From an uncultured Christensenella sp. (lineage in GTDB: Bacteria; Bacillota; Clostridia; Christensenellales; Pumilibacteraceae), in the NCBI GenBank assembly GCA_910578545.1, contig CAJTPT010000007.1, positions 52,591 through 116,590 of the forward strand: DNA of 64,000 nucleotides, written 5' to 3'. The notes under the pieces were generated by a model. The model was not told the DNA's origin. It was given only the letters and a program-made list of their open reading frames with translations, and did no database searches. Position numbers and translations under genes: made by a program. Shown piece after piece: positions 27,327 through 36,255 of this stretch; within the stretch, counting starts at the first letter, position 1, and each line of letters starts with the position of its first letter.

Positions 27327-28634
27327 ATGAAACCATTGGTAGCAATAGTAGGGCGCCCCAACGTGGGTAAGTCCACTTTAATAAACAGGATAAGCGGCAA
27401 ACGCATCGCCATTGTGGACGACATTCCCGGCGTTACTCGCGACAGGCTTTACGCCGATTGCGAGTGGTGCGGCAAGCAGTTTACGCTTATCGACACCGGC
27501 GGTATCGACGATAGCGAGGACGACATCTCGCGGTCGGTAAAGCGCCAGGCTTTGGACGCGGTGGAGCTTGCTTCGGTCGTTCTTTTTGTTACGGACATCA
27601 AGCAGGGAGTTTTGCCGGGCGACCGCGATATTGCCGAGGTTTTGCGTAAAAGCAATAAGCCCGTAGTGCTTGCAGTCAACAAGGCCGACGCCGCTAACCG
27701 CGACAATGTGTACGACTTTTACGGCTTGGGGCTTGGCGAGCCCGTTCTTGTTTCGGCAGAGCACGGCTCGGGCGTGGGCGACCTTTTGGACGAGGTGTGC
27801 GTATCATTCCCGCAGATCGACGAGGAACAAACCGATAAACCGCTGTCCATTGCGGTCGTCGGTAAGCCAAACGTAGGCAAATCGTCGCTGGTAAACAGGT
27901 TTTCCGGTTACGAGCGTTCTATCGTGTCAGATATAGCTGGCACTACGCGCGACGCAATAGATACGCCTATCACGGTAAACGGCAAGGACTATATTATAAT
28001 CGACACGGCCGGTATGCGCCGTAAGCGCGACATCGAGTCTAAGTCGATAGAGCGGTATTCAGTACTGCGCGCAATAGCGGCAATCAAGCGCGCCGACGTC
28101 GTGCTTATAGTCATGGACGCGTCACAGCCGATATCCGAGCAGGACGAAAAGATAGCGGGCTTGGTTCACGAATCGGGCAAGCCGTCGGTCGTGGTTCTCA
28201 ACAAATGGGATGCGGTGGAAAAATCCACATATACTTTAAAGGAAAAGACGGACGAGCTTAGCGAGCACCTCGCGTTTATGAGCTATTTTACAAGTTTATC
28301 CGTTTCGGCTGTAACGGGACAGCGCGTGGAAAAGATAATAGAGTCCGTCGATTACGTTTACGCCAACGCGACGCGCCGTATCGCTACCGGACTGCTTAAC
28401 GAGCTTGTAGGTCAGGCCGTTGCGGCTACCGAGCCGACGGCGCATAAGGGCAAAAAGGCAAAAATTCTGTACGCGTCACAGCCGGGTGTTTGCCCGCCCA
28501 TGTTTGTGTTTAAGGTGAACGACGCCAAGCTCGTGCACTTCTCGTACGAGCGGTATTTGGAAAATCAGCTACGCCGAGCGTTCGACTTTACGGGCACGCC
28601 GATAGTATTAAAGTTTTCGGGAAGGGGTGACTGA
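27327..28634 (+). CDS. der: ribosome-assembly GTPase Der (EngA)
   Basis: 435 residues with two tandem GTPase domains and a C-terminal KH-like domain. The first P-loop is VAIVGRPNVGKSTLINR, with DTGG and NKAD motifs following. The second is IAVVGKPNVGKSSLVNR with DTAGMRRK and NKWD. The C-terminal part contains PPMFVFKVNDAKLVHFSYER and the LRRAFDFTGTPIVLKF signature. Der is needed for 50S subunit assembly. The start was set at the ATG giving MKPLVAIVG, the usual N-terminus; the longer frame would begin in the -35 box. It overlaps plsY by one base. Confidence 0.96.
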   Translation: MKPLVAIVGRPNVGKSTLINRISGKRIAIVDDIPGVTRDRLYADCEWCGKQFTLIDTGGIDDSEDDISRSVKRQALDAVELASVVLFVTDIKQGVLPGDRDIAEVLRKSNKPVVLAVNKADAANRDNVYDFYGLGLGEPVLVSAEHGSGVGDLLDEVCVSFPQIDEEQTDKPLSIAVVGKPNVGKSSLVNRFSGYERSIVSDIAGTTRDAIDTPITVNGKDYIIIDTAGMRRKRDIESKSIERYSVLRAIAAIKRADVVLIVMDASQPISEQDEKIAGLVHESGKPSVVVLNKWDAVEKSTYTLKEKTDELSEHLAFMSYFTSLSVSAVTGQRVEKIIESVDYVYANATRRIATGLLNELVGQAVAATEPTAHKGKKAKILYASQPGVCPPMFVFKVNDAKLVHFSYERYLENQLRRAFDFTGTPIVLKFSGRGD

Positions 28635-29350
28635 TGACTATACCCGTATCTATGCAATATCTCGCGGGAGCGCTGGTTGCAGTCGGCTCGTACTTTGTCG
28701 GCAACATAAACAATGCTATTATGATAAGCCGGCTTAAAGGAAAGGATATTCGGCAGTGCGGAAGCGGTAACCCCGGCACCATGAATATGCTTCGCACGTA
28801 CGGCAAGATTTTGGGCGTGCTCACGCTTATTCTGGACGTATTAAAGGGCGTTATCCCGTGCCTGCTCGGTTGGTTGTTTATGGGCGACGGGCAGTTCTTG
28901 CGCATGGGCTCGGACAAGCTCGGTATGTACGTTGCAGGATTTTTCGCAGTGCTCGGGCATATTTATCCCGTAGTGTTCAAGTTTAAAGGCGGCAAGGGTG
29001 CGGCAACCATAATAGGCGTGTGCCTTACAATGCAACCGCTGTACACGCTTGCTGCATTCGCTTTTGGCGTTGCGTTTTTGTTTATCACAAAAGTGGGCTC
29101 GCTCACTTCGTTTTTGATAATCAGCGCGCCGTTCGCCGTTGAAGGGCTGGAGGCGGCCGCAAATCCGTTAGGCGTGTGTTGTGCGGTGATATTCTTTGTT
29201 ATGTACTTGCTCGTGCTTTTTGCGCACAGAAAGAACGTGATAAAGCTGTTTTCGGGCAACGAGGGCAGAGTCGTGCTTTTTAAGTCAAAAAAGCATAAAG
29301 CGGAACGCGACCGCGCCATGGTTTATGAGGATATATTAATCGCCGAATAA
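28634..29350 (+). CDS. plsY: glycerol-3-phosphate acyltransferase PlsY
   Basis: 238 residues, an integral membrane enzyme that moves an acyl group from acyl phosphate to glycerol-3-phosphate, the first step of phospholipid synthesis. Motif 1 appears as SYFVGNINNAIMISRLKGKD, motif 2 as GSGNPGTMNMLRTYG and motif 3 as GHIYPVVFKFKGGKGAATII. The first motif has Asn residues where the usual form has a Ser/Pro pair, a mild variation. The protein is slightly longer than usual, with a charged C-terminal tail of about 40 residues. The start overlaps the der stop (TGATG), and a strong terminator follows. Confidence 0.92.
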   Translation: MTIPVSMQYLAGALVAVGSYFVGNINNAIMISRLKGKDIRQCGSGNPGTMNMLRTYGKILGVLTLILDVLKGVIPCLLGWLFMGDGQFLRMGSDKLGMYVAGFFAVLGHIYPVVFKFKGGKGAATIIGVCLTMQPLYTLAAFAFGVAFLFITKVGSLTSFLIISAPFAVEGLEAAANPLGVCCAVIFFVMYLLVLFAHRKNVIKLFSGNEGRVVLFKSKKHKAERDRAMVYEDILIAE

Positions 29351-29371
29351 ATATAATAATACGGACAGTTA

Positions 29372-29406
29372 ATGCCGCGCAAAAAAAACTTGCGCGGCAT
29401 TTTTTT
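29372..29406 (+). terminator. rho-independent terminator of der-plsY
   Basis: ATGCCGCGCAA and TTGCGCGGCAT form a perfect 11-pair stem followed by seven T residues. Confidence 0.95.
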
Positions 29407-29523
29407 GTATTGCGTTCTTTTGCGGGAAAGTAATACATACATTAAATCGTATTCGATTGACGGCATAAAAGTTTTACGTGCGTCATATATGTAAAACAGT
29501 AAACTTTAGCCTTTGGAGGTAAC

Positions 29524-30999
29524 ATGGAAGAATACGACGTTTATAACGATATCAAGGAGCGCACTGGCGGTGATATTTATATCGGCGTCGTAGGACCCGT
29601 GCGTTCCGGGAAATCAACCTTCATAACCAACTTTATGAACGCGTTTGTTTTGCCGTCGGCAAGCGGATACGAGCTCGAGCGTATGCGCGACGAACTGCCG
29701 CAAAGCGCCGAGGGTAAAGCGGTTATGACAACTCAGCCCAAGTTTGTTCCCGCGGAAGCGGTAACGGTAAAGCTTAACGATACCGCCGAGATTTCCGTTA
29801 GGCTTGTAGATTGCGTAGGGTACATGGTGGACGGCGCAACAGGGCACATGGACGGCGACGGGGAACGCATGGTAAAAACGCCTTGGAGCGATACGCCAAT
29901 TCCGTTCGAGCGCGCCGCGGAAATCGGTACCAAAAAGGTAATAACCGACCACTCGACCATCGGCGTCGTTATGACATGCGACGGCTCTATCAAAACAGAG
30001 CTTCCGCGCGACGCGTACGTAGCCGCCGAGGAACGCACGGTAAGCGAGCTTAAAAGCTTAGGCAAGCCGTTTGTAATCGTGCTCAACTCGTCCGTGCCGG
30101 GTTCGCAGGAAACCAAAAAGCTTGCCAAAGCGCTTGCGGAAAAGTACGGCAATGCGGTAATCGCGCTTAACGTGGCAAACCTCAATAAAGCCGACGTCGT
30201 AAAGCTGTTTGAAACTGTGTTGTACGAGTTCCCGTTGCGCGACGTGTATATATCGGCGGCAAACTGGATACGCGCACTCGACGAGGATAACGCGATAGTC
30301 GGCGACCTTACCGAAAAGGCAATGGCGCTTGCGGCAGATAAAGCCAAAATGCGCGACTGCGCAAGCGGCGAGATAGCGCTCGAGAGCGAGTATTTCGACT
30401 CGATAGAGCTTGACAGCGTAGAGCTCGACAAGGGCAGAGCGGTATACAAAATCAAGGAAAAGGACGGACTGTTCTACCGCGCGCTTCAAGAGCAATGCGG
30501 CTTGGAAATCAAGGATGAGTTCGATCTTATGGCAATGCTCGGCGACCTGGTAAAAGCCAAGCGCCAGTTCGACAAACTAAGCGCGGCGCTTGCCGACGTT
30601 GCGGAAACAGGCTACGGAGTAGTCAATCCCACGCTCGACGAAATGACGTTACAAGAACCGCAAATATTCAAGCAGGGCTCGCGCTTCGGAGTAAAGCTCA
30701 AAGCTTCCGCGCCCAGCCTGCACATTATGCGCGTCGATATCGAAACGGAAGTATGCCCGGTCGTAGGCACCGAACAGCAAAGCGAAGATCTTGTTCACTA
30801 TCTGTTAAGCGAGTTCGAGCAAAATCCCAAGTGCATATGGCAAACCAATATGTTCGGCAAATCGCTCGAAAGCCTTGTCAATGAAGGACTTCACAACAAG
30901 CTCGGCGCCATGCCCGCCGAAACGCAAAAGAAAATGCGCAAAACGCTGTCGCGCATAATCAACGAGGGCAGGGGCGGCATAATCTGTATACTGCTTTAA
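29524..30999 (+). CDS. spoIVA: stage IV sporulation protein A, coat morphogenetic ATPase
   Basis: 491 residues, the family's usual length. SpoIVA polymerises on the forespore surface using ATP and forms the base of the spore coat. The N-terminus YDVYNDIKERTGGDIYIGVV, followed by the Walker A GPVRSGKSTF, is diagnostic. Other landmarks are VDCVGYMVDGA, TDHSTIGVVMTCDGS and the C-terminal INEGRGGIICILL, which in known SpoIVA binds SpoVM on the membrane. The ribosome site is TTTGGAGG. A CATACATT element at 29436-29443 resembles a sigma-E/K -10 box, but no matching -35 is clear. Confidence 0.97.
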   Translation: MEEYDVYNDIKERTGGDIYIGVVGPVRSGKSTFITNFMNAFVLPSASGYELERMRDELPQSAEGKAVMTTQPKFVPAEAVTVKLNDTAEISVRLVDCVGYMVDGATGHMDGDGERMVKTPWSDTPIPFERAAEIGTKKVITDHSTIGVVMTCDGSIKTELPRDAYVAAEERTVSELKSLGKPFVIVLNSSVPGSQETKKLAKALAEKYGNAVIALNVANLNKADVVKLFETVLYEFPLRDVYISAANWIRALDEDNAIVGDLTEKAMALAADKAKMRDCASGEIALESEYFDSIELDSVELDKGRAVYKIKEKDGLFYRALQEQCGLEIKDEFDLMAMLGDLVKAKRQFDKLSAALADVAETGYGVVNPTLDEMTLQEPQIFKQGSRFGVKLKASAPSLHIMRVDIETEVCPVVGTEQQSEDLVHYLLSEFEQNPKCIWQTNMFGKSLESLVNEGLHNKLGAMPAETQKKMRKTLSRIINEGRGGIICILL

Positions 31000-31015
31000 A
31001 TAACAAATCGATTCA

Positions 31016-31050
31016 AAAGACCGACTTAGTGAATTTTAAGTCGGTCTTTG
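31016..31050. terminator. bidirectional terminator after spoIVA
   Basis: AAAGACCGACTTA pairs with TAAGTCGGTCTTT around a short loop, between convergent spoIVA and the GNAT gene, with A and T runs at both sides. Confidence 0.85.
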
Positions 31051-31061
31051 TTATTTCTTGA

Positions 31062-31625
31062 TTATTTTTTTAATAAGTAGTAGTCCGTAAACTCTTCTCC
31101 CGCATTGCCTTTTAGCGTTCCGCCGAGAGTAAATCCGAGCTTTTGAATGGCGGCTAAACGTTCCGTCGCAAACGGCTTGACCTTGGTCGCAAGCTTATCG
31201 CACCAAAACAGGTCGTATATTTCGTCGGTTAGTAACAGCGATAATATTTCGGTGATAGCCGTATCGTTTTCGTAGTCATGGCGCAAATCGAGTCTGAACA
31301 GCCCGCAGTTTCCGTACGGATCGCCGCATTCCTCACGATGGAAGCATTCAATGGTTCCGATTACTTTGTCGTTGCGTTTATCTACTATCGCCCAGCGCAC
31401 GAAATACCCGTTGTCGTAGCTGAACTGCCAAAATTTAACGGCTTCCGTCATGCGCTCCGTCGTTGTGTAGTGAAAGTCGTCGCCGTGACAGTTGTCGCCG
31501 TTGAAATAGGGTACGGCTTGATCGTCGGAATATACCGTCAAAAGGTCGTTGACGTCGGACATCGAGACCCCGCGCAGAATAAAGTTTTTCCCTTCGTATA
31601 TCGGTAAATGCTTATATATGTCCAT
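31062..31625 (-). CDS. GNAT-family N-acetyltransferase (RimJ-like)
   Basis: 187 residues with the general layout of RimJ/RimL-type acetyltransferases: FILRGVSMSDVNDLLTVYSD at the N-terminus, a central WAIVDKRNDKVIGTIECFHR strand pair, and a C-terminal LAAIQKLGFTLGGTLKGNAG. The acetyl-CoA loop is not the classic Q/RxxGxG form, so activity and substrate are uncertain. Expressed from its own promoter, divergent from the ABC exporter genes. The ATG has AAGGATATAAGC upstream, a weak ribosome site. Confidence 0.75.
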   Translation of the reverse strand: MDIYKHLPIYEGKNFILRGVSMSDVNDLLTVYSDDQAVPYFNGDNCHGDDFHYTTTERMTEAVKFWQFSYDNGYFVRWAIVDKRNDKVIGTIECFHREECGDPYGNCGLFRLDLRHDYENDTAITEILSLLLTDEIYDLFWCDKLATKVKPFATERLAAIQKLGFTLGGTLKGNAGEEFTDYYLLKK

Positions 31626-31653
31626 GCTTATATCCTTGTTTTTTTATATGGTT

Positions 31654-31682
31654 AGCATATCTTTTTTTTGCCGAAAAGTCAA
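31654..31682 (-). promoter_or_regulatory. promoter of the GNAT gene
   Basis: On the minus strand TTGACT (31677-31682), 17-nt spacer, TATGCT (31654-31659), about 28 nt before the start codon. It is divergent from the ABC exporter promoter. Confidence 0.6.
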
Positions 31683-31703
31683 GTATATGCAATACAAAAT
31701 TTG

Positions 31704-31732
31704 TTGACAAAAAAAATTAAGGGTGGTAAAAT
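31704..31732 (+). promoter_or_regulatory. promoter of the ABC exporter operon
   Basis: Perfect TTGACA (31704-31709), 17-nt spacer, TAAAAT (31727-31732). Leader of about 27 nt to the ATG at 31766. Confidence 0.75.
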
Positions 31733-31765
31733 TGATTTAATACATTATTGGGAATAAGTGTATAA

Positions 31766-33565
31766 ATGATTAAGCTTTTATCTAAGAGTATCAGAGAGTA
31801 TAAAGCGTCGTCGATTTTGTCGCCGATTTTCGTATCGTTGGAAGTCGTTCTCGAGTGCTTAATGCCGTTTGTTATTTCCTTGCTCGTTAACGCTATAGAC
31901 GTGCCTGTGGACGAGCAGATAAGAATGAACGAGGTGTGGATGTACGGCGGCATTTTGGTAGCAATGGCGTTTGTATCGCTTGCTTGCGGCGCGCTTGCAG
32001 GCATGTTTTGTGCCAAGGCGGCGGCCGGGTTTGCCAAAAACCTACGCAAGGACTTGTACTACAAGGTGCAGGATTTTTCGTTTGAGAATATCGATAAATA
32101 TTCCACACCGTCGCTTGTTACGCGTATGACTACCGACGTAACCAACGTTCAATTTGCATACATGATGATCATACGTACAGCAGTGCGTTGTCCGTTGATG
32201 TTGATTTTTTCGCTTGCTATGACCTTTATAATGGGCGGCAACCTGGGTTGGATATTCGTAGTCGTTATACCGCCGCTTACGGCATTGCTGTTTTTGATAA
32301 TGCGCAAAGCAATGCCGATATTCGACAAGGTGTTTAAAAAGTACGACAACCTCAACGAATCCATACAGGAAAACGTGCGTGGTATGCGCGTAGTCAAGTC
32401 GTTCGTGCGCGAGGATTACGAAAAGAAAAAGTTCGACAAAGCCGCGACCGACGTGCAAATGGACTTCACCAAGGCGGAGCGAATACTCGCTTGGAACAAC
32501 CCTATAATGCAGTTCTTTTTTTACGGCGTTTTGTCCACGGTTTTGTTCCTCGGCTCGTACGTGGTGCTTAAATCGGCAGGCGCGACAACCGTTACCGACG
32601 TATCCCAGCTAGTCGTGTACGGCATGCAGATTTTGATGTCGCTCATGATGCTTTCCATGGTGTTCGTAATGATAGTCATATCGGTGGAGAGCGCTCGCCG
32701 TATATGCGAGATACTGCAAGAGAAAAGCACTATAACAAGCCCTGAAAACGCGATTACAGAGGTAGCGGACGGCTCTATCGACTTTGACGGCGTCAGCTTC
32801 AAGTACACGGCGGGCGCCGAGCGCTACGCTCTCGAGGATATCGACTTGCATATCAAGACGGGCGAAACGATAGGAATAATAGGCGGCACGGGGTCGAGTA
32901 AGACCACGCTTGTCAATCTCATTTCCCGTCTTTACGACGCGACTGTCGGCGCGGTAAGCGTAGGCGGCCACGACGTTAGGGAATACGACCTTACTGTTCT
33001 TCGCGATTCCGTTTCGGTAGTTTTGCAAAAGAACGAACTGTTTACCGGCACGATAAAGGAAAACCTCAGGTGGGGCGATCCAAACGCTACAGACGAGCAG
33101 ATCGTCCACGCGTGTAAGCTTGCGCAAGCCGACGAGTTTATACAGGGCTTTCCCGACGGATATGACACGCATATCGAACAGGGCGGTACAAACGTATCGG
33201 GCGGACAAAAGCAACGCCTTTGCATTGCTCGCGCGCTACTTAAAAATCCTAAGGTGCTTGTTTTGGACGACTCGACTAGTGCGGTCGATACGCGCACGGA
33301 CGCGCTTATCCGCAAAGGGTTTAGGGAATATCTGCCCCAAACCACTAAGATTATTATTGCGCAACGCACGTCGTCGGTTGAAGACGCCGACCGCATTATA
33401 GTAATGGACGGCGGCAAGATAAACGCCGTCGGTACGCACAAAGAGCTCCTCGGAAAAAATCCTATTTACACCGAGGTGTATACCACGCAGAACAGCAGCG
33501 CTACCGAGGTGGTTCCGACTGCGGAAAGCGATACGCTTAAAGACGGAGGGAACGATAATGAATAA
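31766..33565 (+). CDS. ABC exporter half-transporter, subunit with degenerate catalytic site
   Basis: 599 residues: six membrane helices in the first 310 residues, then one nucleotide-binding domain. Walker A is IIGGTGSSKTTLVNL, the signature is NVSGGQKQRLCIARALL and Walker B is KVLVLDDSTSAVD. The residue after the Walker B Asp is Asp rather than catalytic Glu, as in one half of heterodimeric exporters such as the TM287/288 type. It exports an unknown substrate, possibly a drug or lipid. The stop overlaps the next gene by 8 nt, and the partner there has a complete site. Confidence 0.88.
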   Translation: MIKLLSKSIREYKASSILSPIFVSLEVVLECLMPFVISLLVNAIDVPVDEQIRMNEVWMYGGILVAMAFVSLACGALAGMFCAKAAAGFAKNLRKDLYYKVQDFSFENIDKYSTPSLVTRMTTDVTNVQFAYMMIIRTAVRCPLMLIFSLAMTFIMGGNLGWIFVVVIPPLTALLFLIMRKAMPIFDKVFKKYDNLNESIQENVRGMRVVKSFVREDYEKKKFDKAATDVQMDFTKAERILAWNNPIMQFFFYGVLSTVLFLGSYVVLKSAGATTVTDVSQLVVYGMQILMSLMMLSMVFVMIVISVESARRICEILQEKSTITSPENAITEVADGSIDFDGVSFKYTAGAERYALEDIDLHIKTGETIGIIGGTGSSKTTLVNLISRLYDATVGAVSVGGHDVREYDLTVLRDSVSVVLQKNELFTGTIKENLRWGDPNATDEQIVHACKLAQADEFIQGFPDGYDTHIEQGGTNVSGGQKQRLCIARALLKNPKVLVLDDSTSAVDTRTDALIRKGFREYLPQTTKIIIAQRTSSVEDADRIIVMDGGKINAVGTHKELLGKNPIYTEVYTTQNSSATEVVPTAESDTLKDGGNDNE

Positions 33566-35483
33566 CAACAGAGCCCCCCGTAAAAAAGTACAAAAGGGCG
33601 TTTTGGGTCGGACTATAAAAGCGCTGTTTAAAGCCTATCCCAAGATGATGACGCTTACGCTTATATTTATAGTCGTCAACGCCGTTATAAGCTCGATACC
33701 GTCCATATTTATGGAAAAGATTTTTTCAGTCGTAGGTTATGCGTTAAAGGAAAGCGCGGATTGGACGAAGTACGGCGGCGAAATAATCAAAGACATGCTT
33801 ATTCTTATCGGCTTGTACGTAATTTCGCTTGTAATGGGCGCAGTCGACAAGCAGATGATGGCTATTATCACTCAGGGCTTTTTAAAGAAAATGCGCTGTC
33901 AAATGTTTGACGGCATGCAAAACCTGCCGATTAAGTATTTTGATACCAACAGCCACGGCGACATAATGAGCTATTATACCAACGATATCGACGCGCTCAG
34001 GCAGATGATTTCTCAGTCGTTACCTCAGCTTTTGACGTCGGGGATAATGGTGCTTACGCTCTTTATCATAATGATATGGTATAGTCTGTGGTTGACCGCG
34101 ATTGTTCTTGTCGGCGTAATCTTTATAACGATAGTCACAAAGATTGTCGGCGGCGGCGCCGGCAAATACTTTAGGGGTCAACAGCGCGCGGTAGGTAAGA
34201 CCGAAGGCTTTATCGAAGAGATGATGAACGGGCAAAAGGTCGTCAAGGTCTTTTGTCACGAGAATGCGGCAAAAGCGGACTTCGACAAAGTAAACGAATA
34301 TCTGTTCGATCAATCCAACCGCGCCAACCGTTACGCCAACATGCTAATGCCTATTCTCGGCAACATAGGGCATTTGATGTACGTTATCGTCGCGCTTGTC
34401 GGCGGAGCGTTCATACTCGGTTCTGTAAGCAACGTTTCGCTCGGGCTTGCGTTCGCCCCCGATCTTGCAGTGATCAGTGTTGCGCTCGTCGTAGCGTTCC
34501 TTCAAATGACGCGGCAGTTCTGCAACAATATCAATCAGGTTTCCAACCAGCTTAACTCGGTTGTAATGGGTATCGCGGGCGCAGCTCGGCTTTTCTCGCT
34601 TATCGACCAAAAACCCGAGGTCGACGACGGCTACGTCACGCTTGTCAATGCAAAAGAGGAAAACGGCGTAATCACCGAATGTGAGGAACGCACCGGGCTA
34701 TGGGCGTGGAAACACCCGCACGGTGACGGCACGGTCACGTATACAAAGCTGTGCGGCGACGTCGTGCTTAGCGAAGTTGACTTCGAGTACGAGCAAGGTA
34801 AACCCGTTTTGCAGGACGTATCAATTTACGCCAAGCCCGGACAAAAGGTCGCCTTTGTCGGCGCGACGGGCGCGGGTAAAACCACTATAACCAACCTGAT
34901 AAACCGCTTTTACGACATTGCCGACGGCAAAATTCGCTACGACGGGATAAACATCAACAAGATTAAAAAAGCCGATTTGCGCCGAAGCCTGGGCATCGTT
35001 TTGCAGGATACCAATCTGTTTACGGGCACTGTTATGGATAACATTCGCTACGGCAAACTCGACGCTACCGACGACGAATGTATCGCGGCTGCAAAGCTTG
35101 CGGGCGCGGACGACTTTATCACACGGCTTCCCGACGGCTACAATACTATGCTTACAAGCAACGGCGCCAATCTGTCGCAAGGTCAAAGACAGCTTGTATC
35201 GATCGCGCGCGCGGCAGTTGCCGATCCTCCGGTCATGATACTCGACGAGGCAACGTCGTCCATCGACACGCGCACTGAGGCAATCGTGTCGCGCGGCATG
35301 GACGCGCTTATGCACGGGCGCACGGTGTTCGTAATAGCGCACAGACTGTCCACCGTCAAAAACTCCGACGTGATTATCGTGCTTGACCACGGCAGAATAA
35401 TCGAGCGCGGCAGTCACGAAAAACTTATCGAGCAGAAAGGTCAGTATTATCAGCTCTATACCGGTATGTTTGAAATGGAATAG
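33558..35483 (+). CDS. ABC exporter half-transporter, catalytic subunit
   Basis: 641 residues, the partner of the preceding gene. Six membrane helices are followed by a nucleotide-binding domain with Walker A FVGATGAGKTTITNL, signature ANLSQGQRQLVSIARAA and Walker B PVMILDEATSSID, keeping the catalytic Glu. An insertion of about 45 residues (around residues 355-400, with GLWAWKHPHGDGTVTYTKL) precedes the nucleotide-binding domain; such an insertion is common in this Firmicutes subfamily. The two products should form a heterodimer with one active and one degenerate ATP site. A terminator follows. Confidence 0.9.
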   Translation: MNNNRAPRKKVQKGVLGRTIKALFKAYPKMMTLTLIFIVVNAVISSIPSIFMEKIFSVVGYALKESADWTKYGGEIIKDMLILIGLYVISLVMGAVDKQMMAIITQGFLKKMRCQMFDGMQNLPIKYFDTNSHGDIMSYYTNDIDALRQMISQSLPQLLTSGIMVLTLFIIMIWYSLWLTAIVLVGVIFITIVTKIVGGGAGKYFRGQQRAVGKTEGFIEEMMNGQKVVKVFCHENAAKADFDKVNEYLFDQSNRANRYANMLMPILGNIGHLMYVIVALVGGAFILGSVSNVSLGLAFAPDLAVISVALVVAFLQMTRQFCNNINQVSNQLNSVVMGIAGAARLFSLIDQKPEVDDGYVTLVNAKEENGVITECEERTGLWAWKHPHGDGTVTYTKLCGDVVLSEVDFEYEQGKPVLQDVSIYAKPGQKVAFVGATGAGKTTITNLINRFYDIADGKIRYDGININKIKKADLRRSLGIVLQDTNLFTGTVMDNIRYGKLDATDDECIAAAKLAGADDFITRLPDGYNTMLTSNGANLSQGQRQLVSIARAAVADPPVMILDEATSSIDTRTEAIVSRGMDALMHGRTVFVIAHRLSTVKNSDVIIVLDHGRIIERGSHEKLIEQKGQYYQLYTGMFEME

Positions 35484-35502
35484 GATAAACAAATACAACT
35501 AT

Positions 35503-35532
35503 AAAGGCAGAGTTAACGCTCTGTCTTTTTTT
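35503..35532 (+). terminator. rho-independent terminator of the ABC operon
   Basis: AAGGCAGAG and CTCTGTCTT pair around TTAACG, followed by seven T residues. Confidence 0.85.
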
Positions 35533-35672
35533 GTTCGTATTTTCGCTGGGCGGTGCGGGCACACTGCTACGCGTTTATTCATATACCGATATTAGCGTGT
35601 GTTTTGTGCTCGAGTATCTTTTGGTATTGGACACTCGCAACGGCATTATGCCGAATGCGTCGGGAAATTCGT

Positions 35673-36254
35673 ATGTTAAATGTGCTGTTCTTTTTAAAGA
35701 GTATACTGCTCGGGATAGGTCTTGCCGTGGACTCGTTTGTCGTCGCTATGGCAAACGGAATGACGGATCGGCAATCCCGTATTCGGGTTATATTGACGGC
35801 GGTCACGCTTGGCATTTTTCAGTTTGCCGCAGTCATGATAGGTTGGGCGATAGCGCACGTCGCATACACGCATTTCGAATGGATAAAAACGGTGCTGTCA
35901 TGTTTGGCGGCAGTTGTGTTTTTGTTTTTCGGAATTAAGGCTCTATCTACAAAAAAAGATGACGGCGTGGAACAAATAAGCGTGAACGTCGCAACGGGTG
36001 TGTCAGTGCTTTTGGTGCAGTGTCTGGCTACTTCCGCCGACGCGCTCACCGTCGGCTTAACGATAGAAGAGTACGGCGCGGTTGCCGCTGTGATTTGCGC
36101 GGCGGTTATAGCCGTCGTTACGTTTTTTATGTACGTGTTGGGGCATGCGGCAGGCAAAAGGTTCGGTATGAGGTACGAGCATGTCGCCGATACCGTGGGC
36201 GGGATAGCGTTTTTACTCATCGCCGTCGAAGTAATCATAACTACGTTTATTTGA
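35673..36254 (+). CDS. MntP-like manganese efflux pump (first of a pair)
   Basis: 193 residues with six membrane helices. The two MntP half-repeats are visible: GIGLAVDSFVVAMANGM near the N-terminus and LATSADALTVGLTIEEYG in the middle, each with the conserved Asp. The last helix region, GGIAFLLIAVEVII, is also typical. The start at 35673 gives the usual N-terminus; ATG at 35655 is an alternative that would sit 6 nt after a CATTAT box preceded by TTGGTA at 17 nt. It would export Mn(II). No manganese riboswitch could be recognised upstream. The paralogue begins 2 nt after the stop. Confidence 0.8.
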   Translation: MLNVLFFLKSILLGIGLAVDSFVVAMANGMTDRQSRIRVILTAVTLGIFQFAAVMIGWAIAHVAYTHFEWIKTVLSCLAAVVFLFFGIKALSTKKDDGVEQISVNVATGVSVLLVQCLATSADALTVGLTIEEYGAVAAVICAAVIAVVTFFMYVLGHAAGKRFGMRYEHVADTVGGIAFLLIAVEVIITTFI

Positions 36255-36255
36255 T

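Noticed and set aside
29436..29443. Sigma-E/K promoter for spoIVA (CATACATT)
   Set aside because: The -10 match is good and spoIVA is expected to be under sigma-E, but the region 14-15 nt upstream does not resemble the -35 consensus.
35484..35672. Manganese (yybP-ykoY) riboswitch before the mntP pair
   Set aside because: The conserved loop sequences of that class were not found; the only stem is the terminator of the preceding operon.
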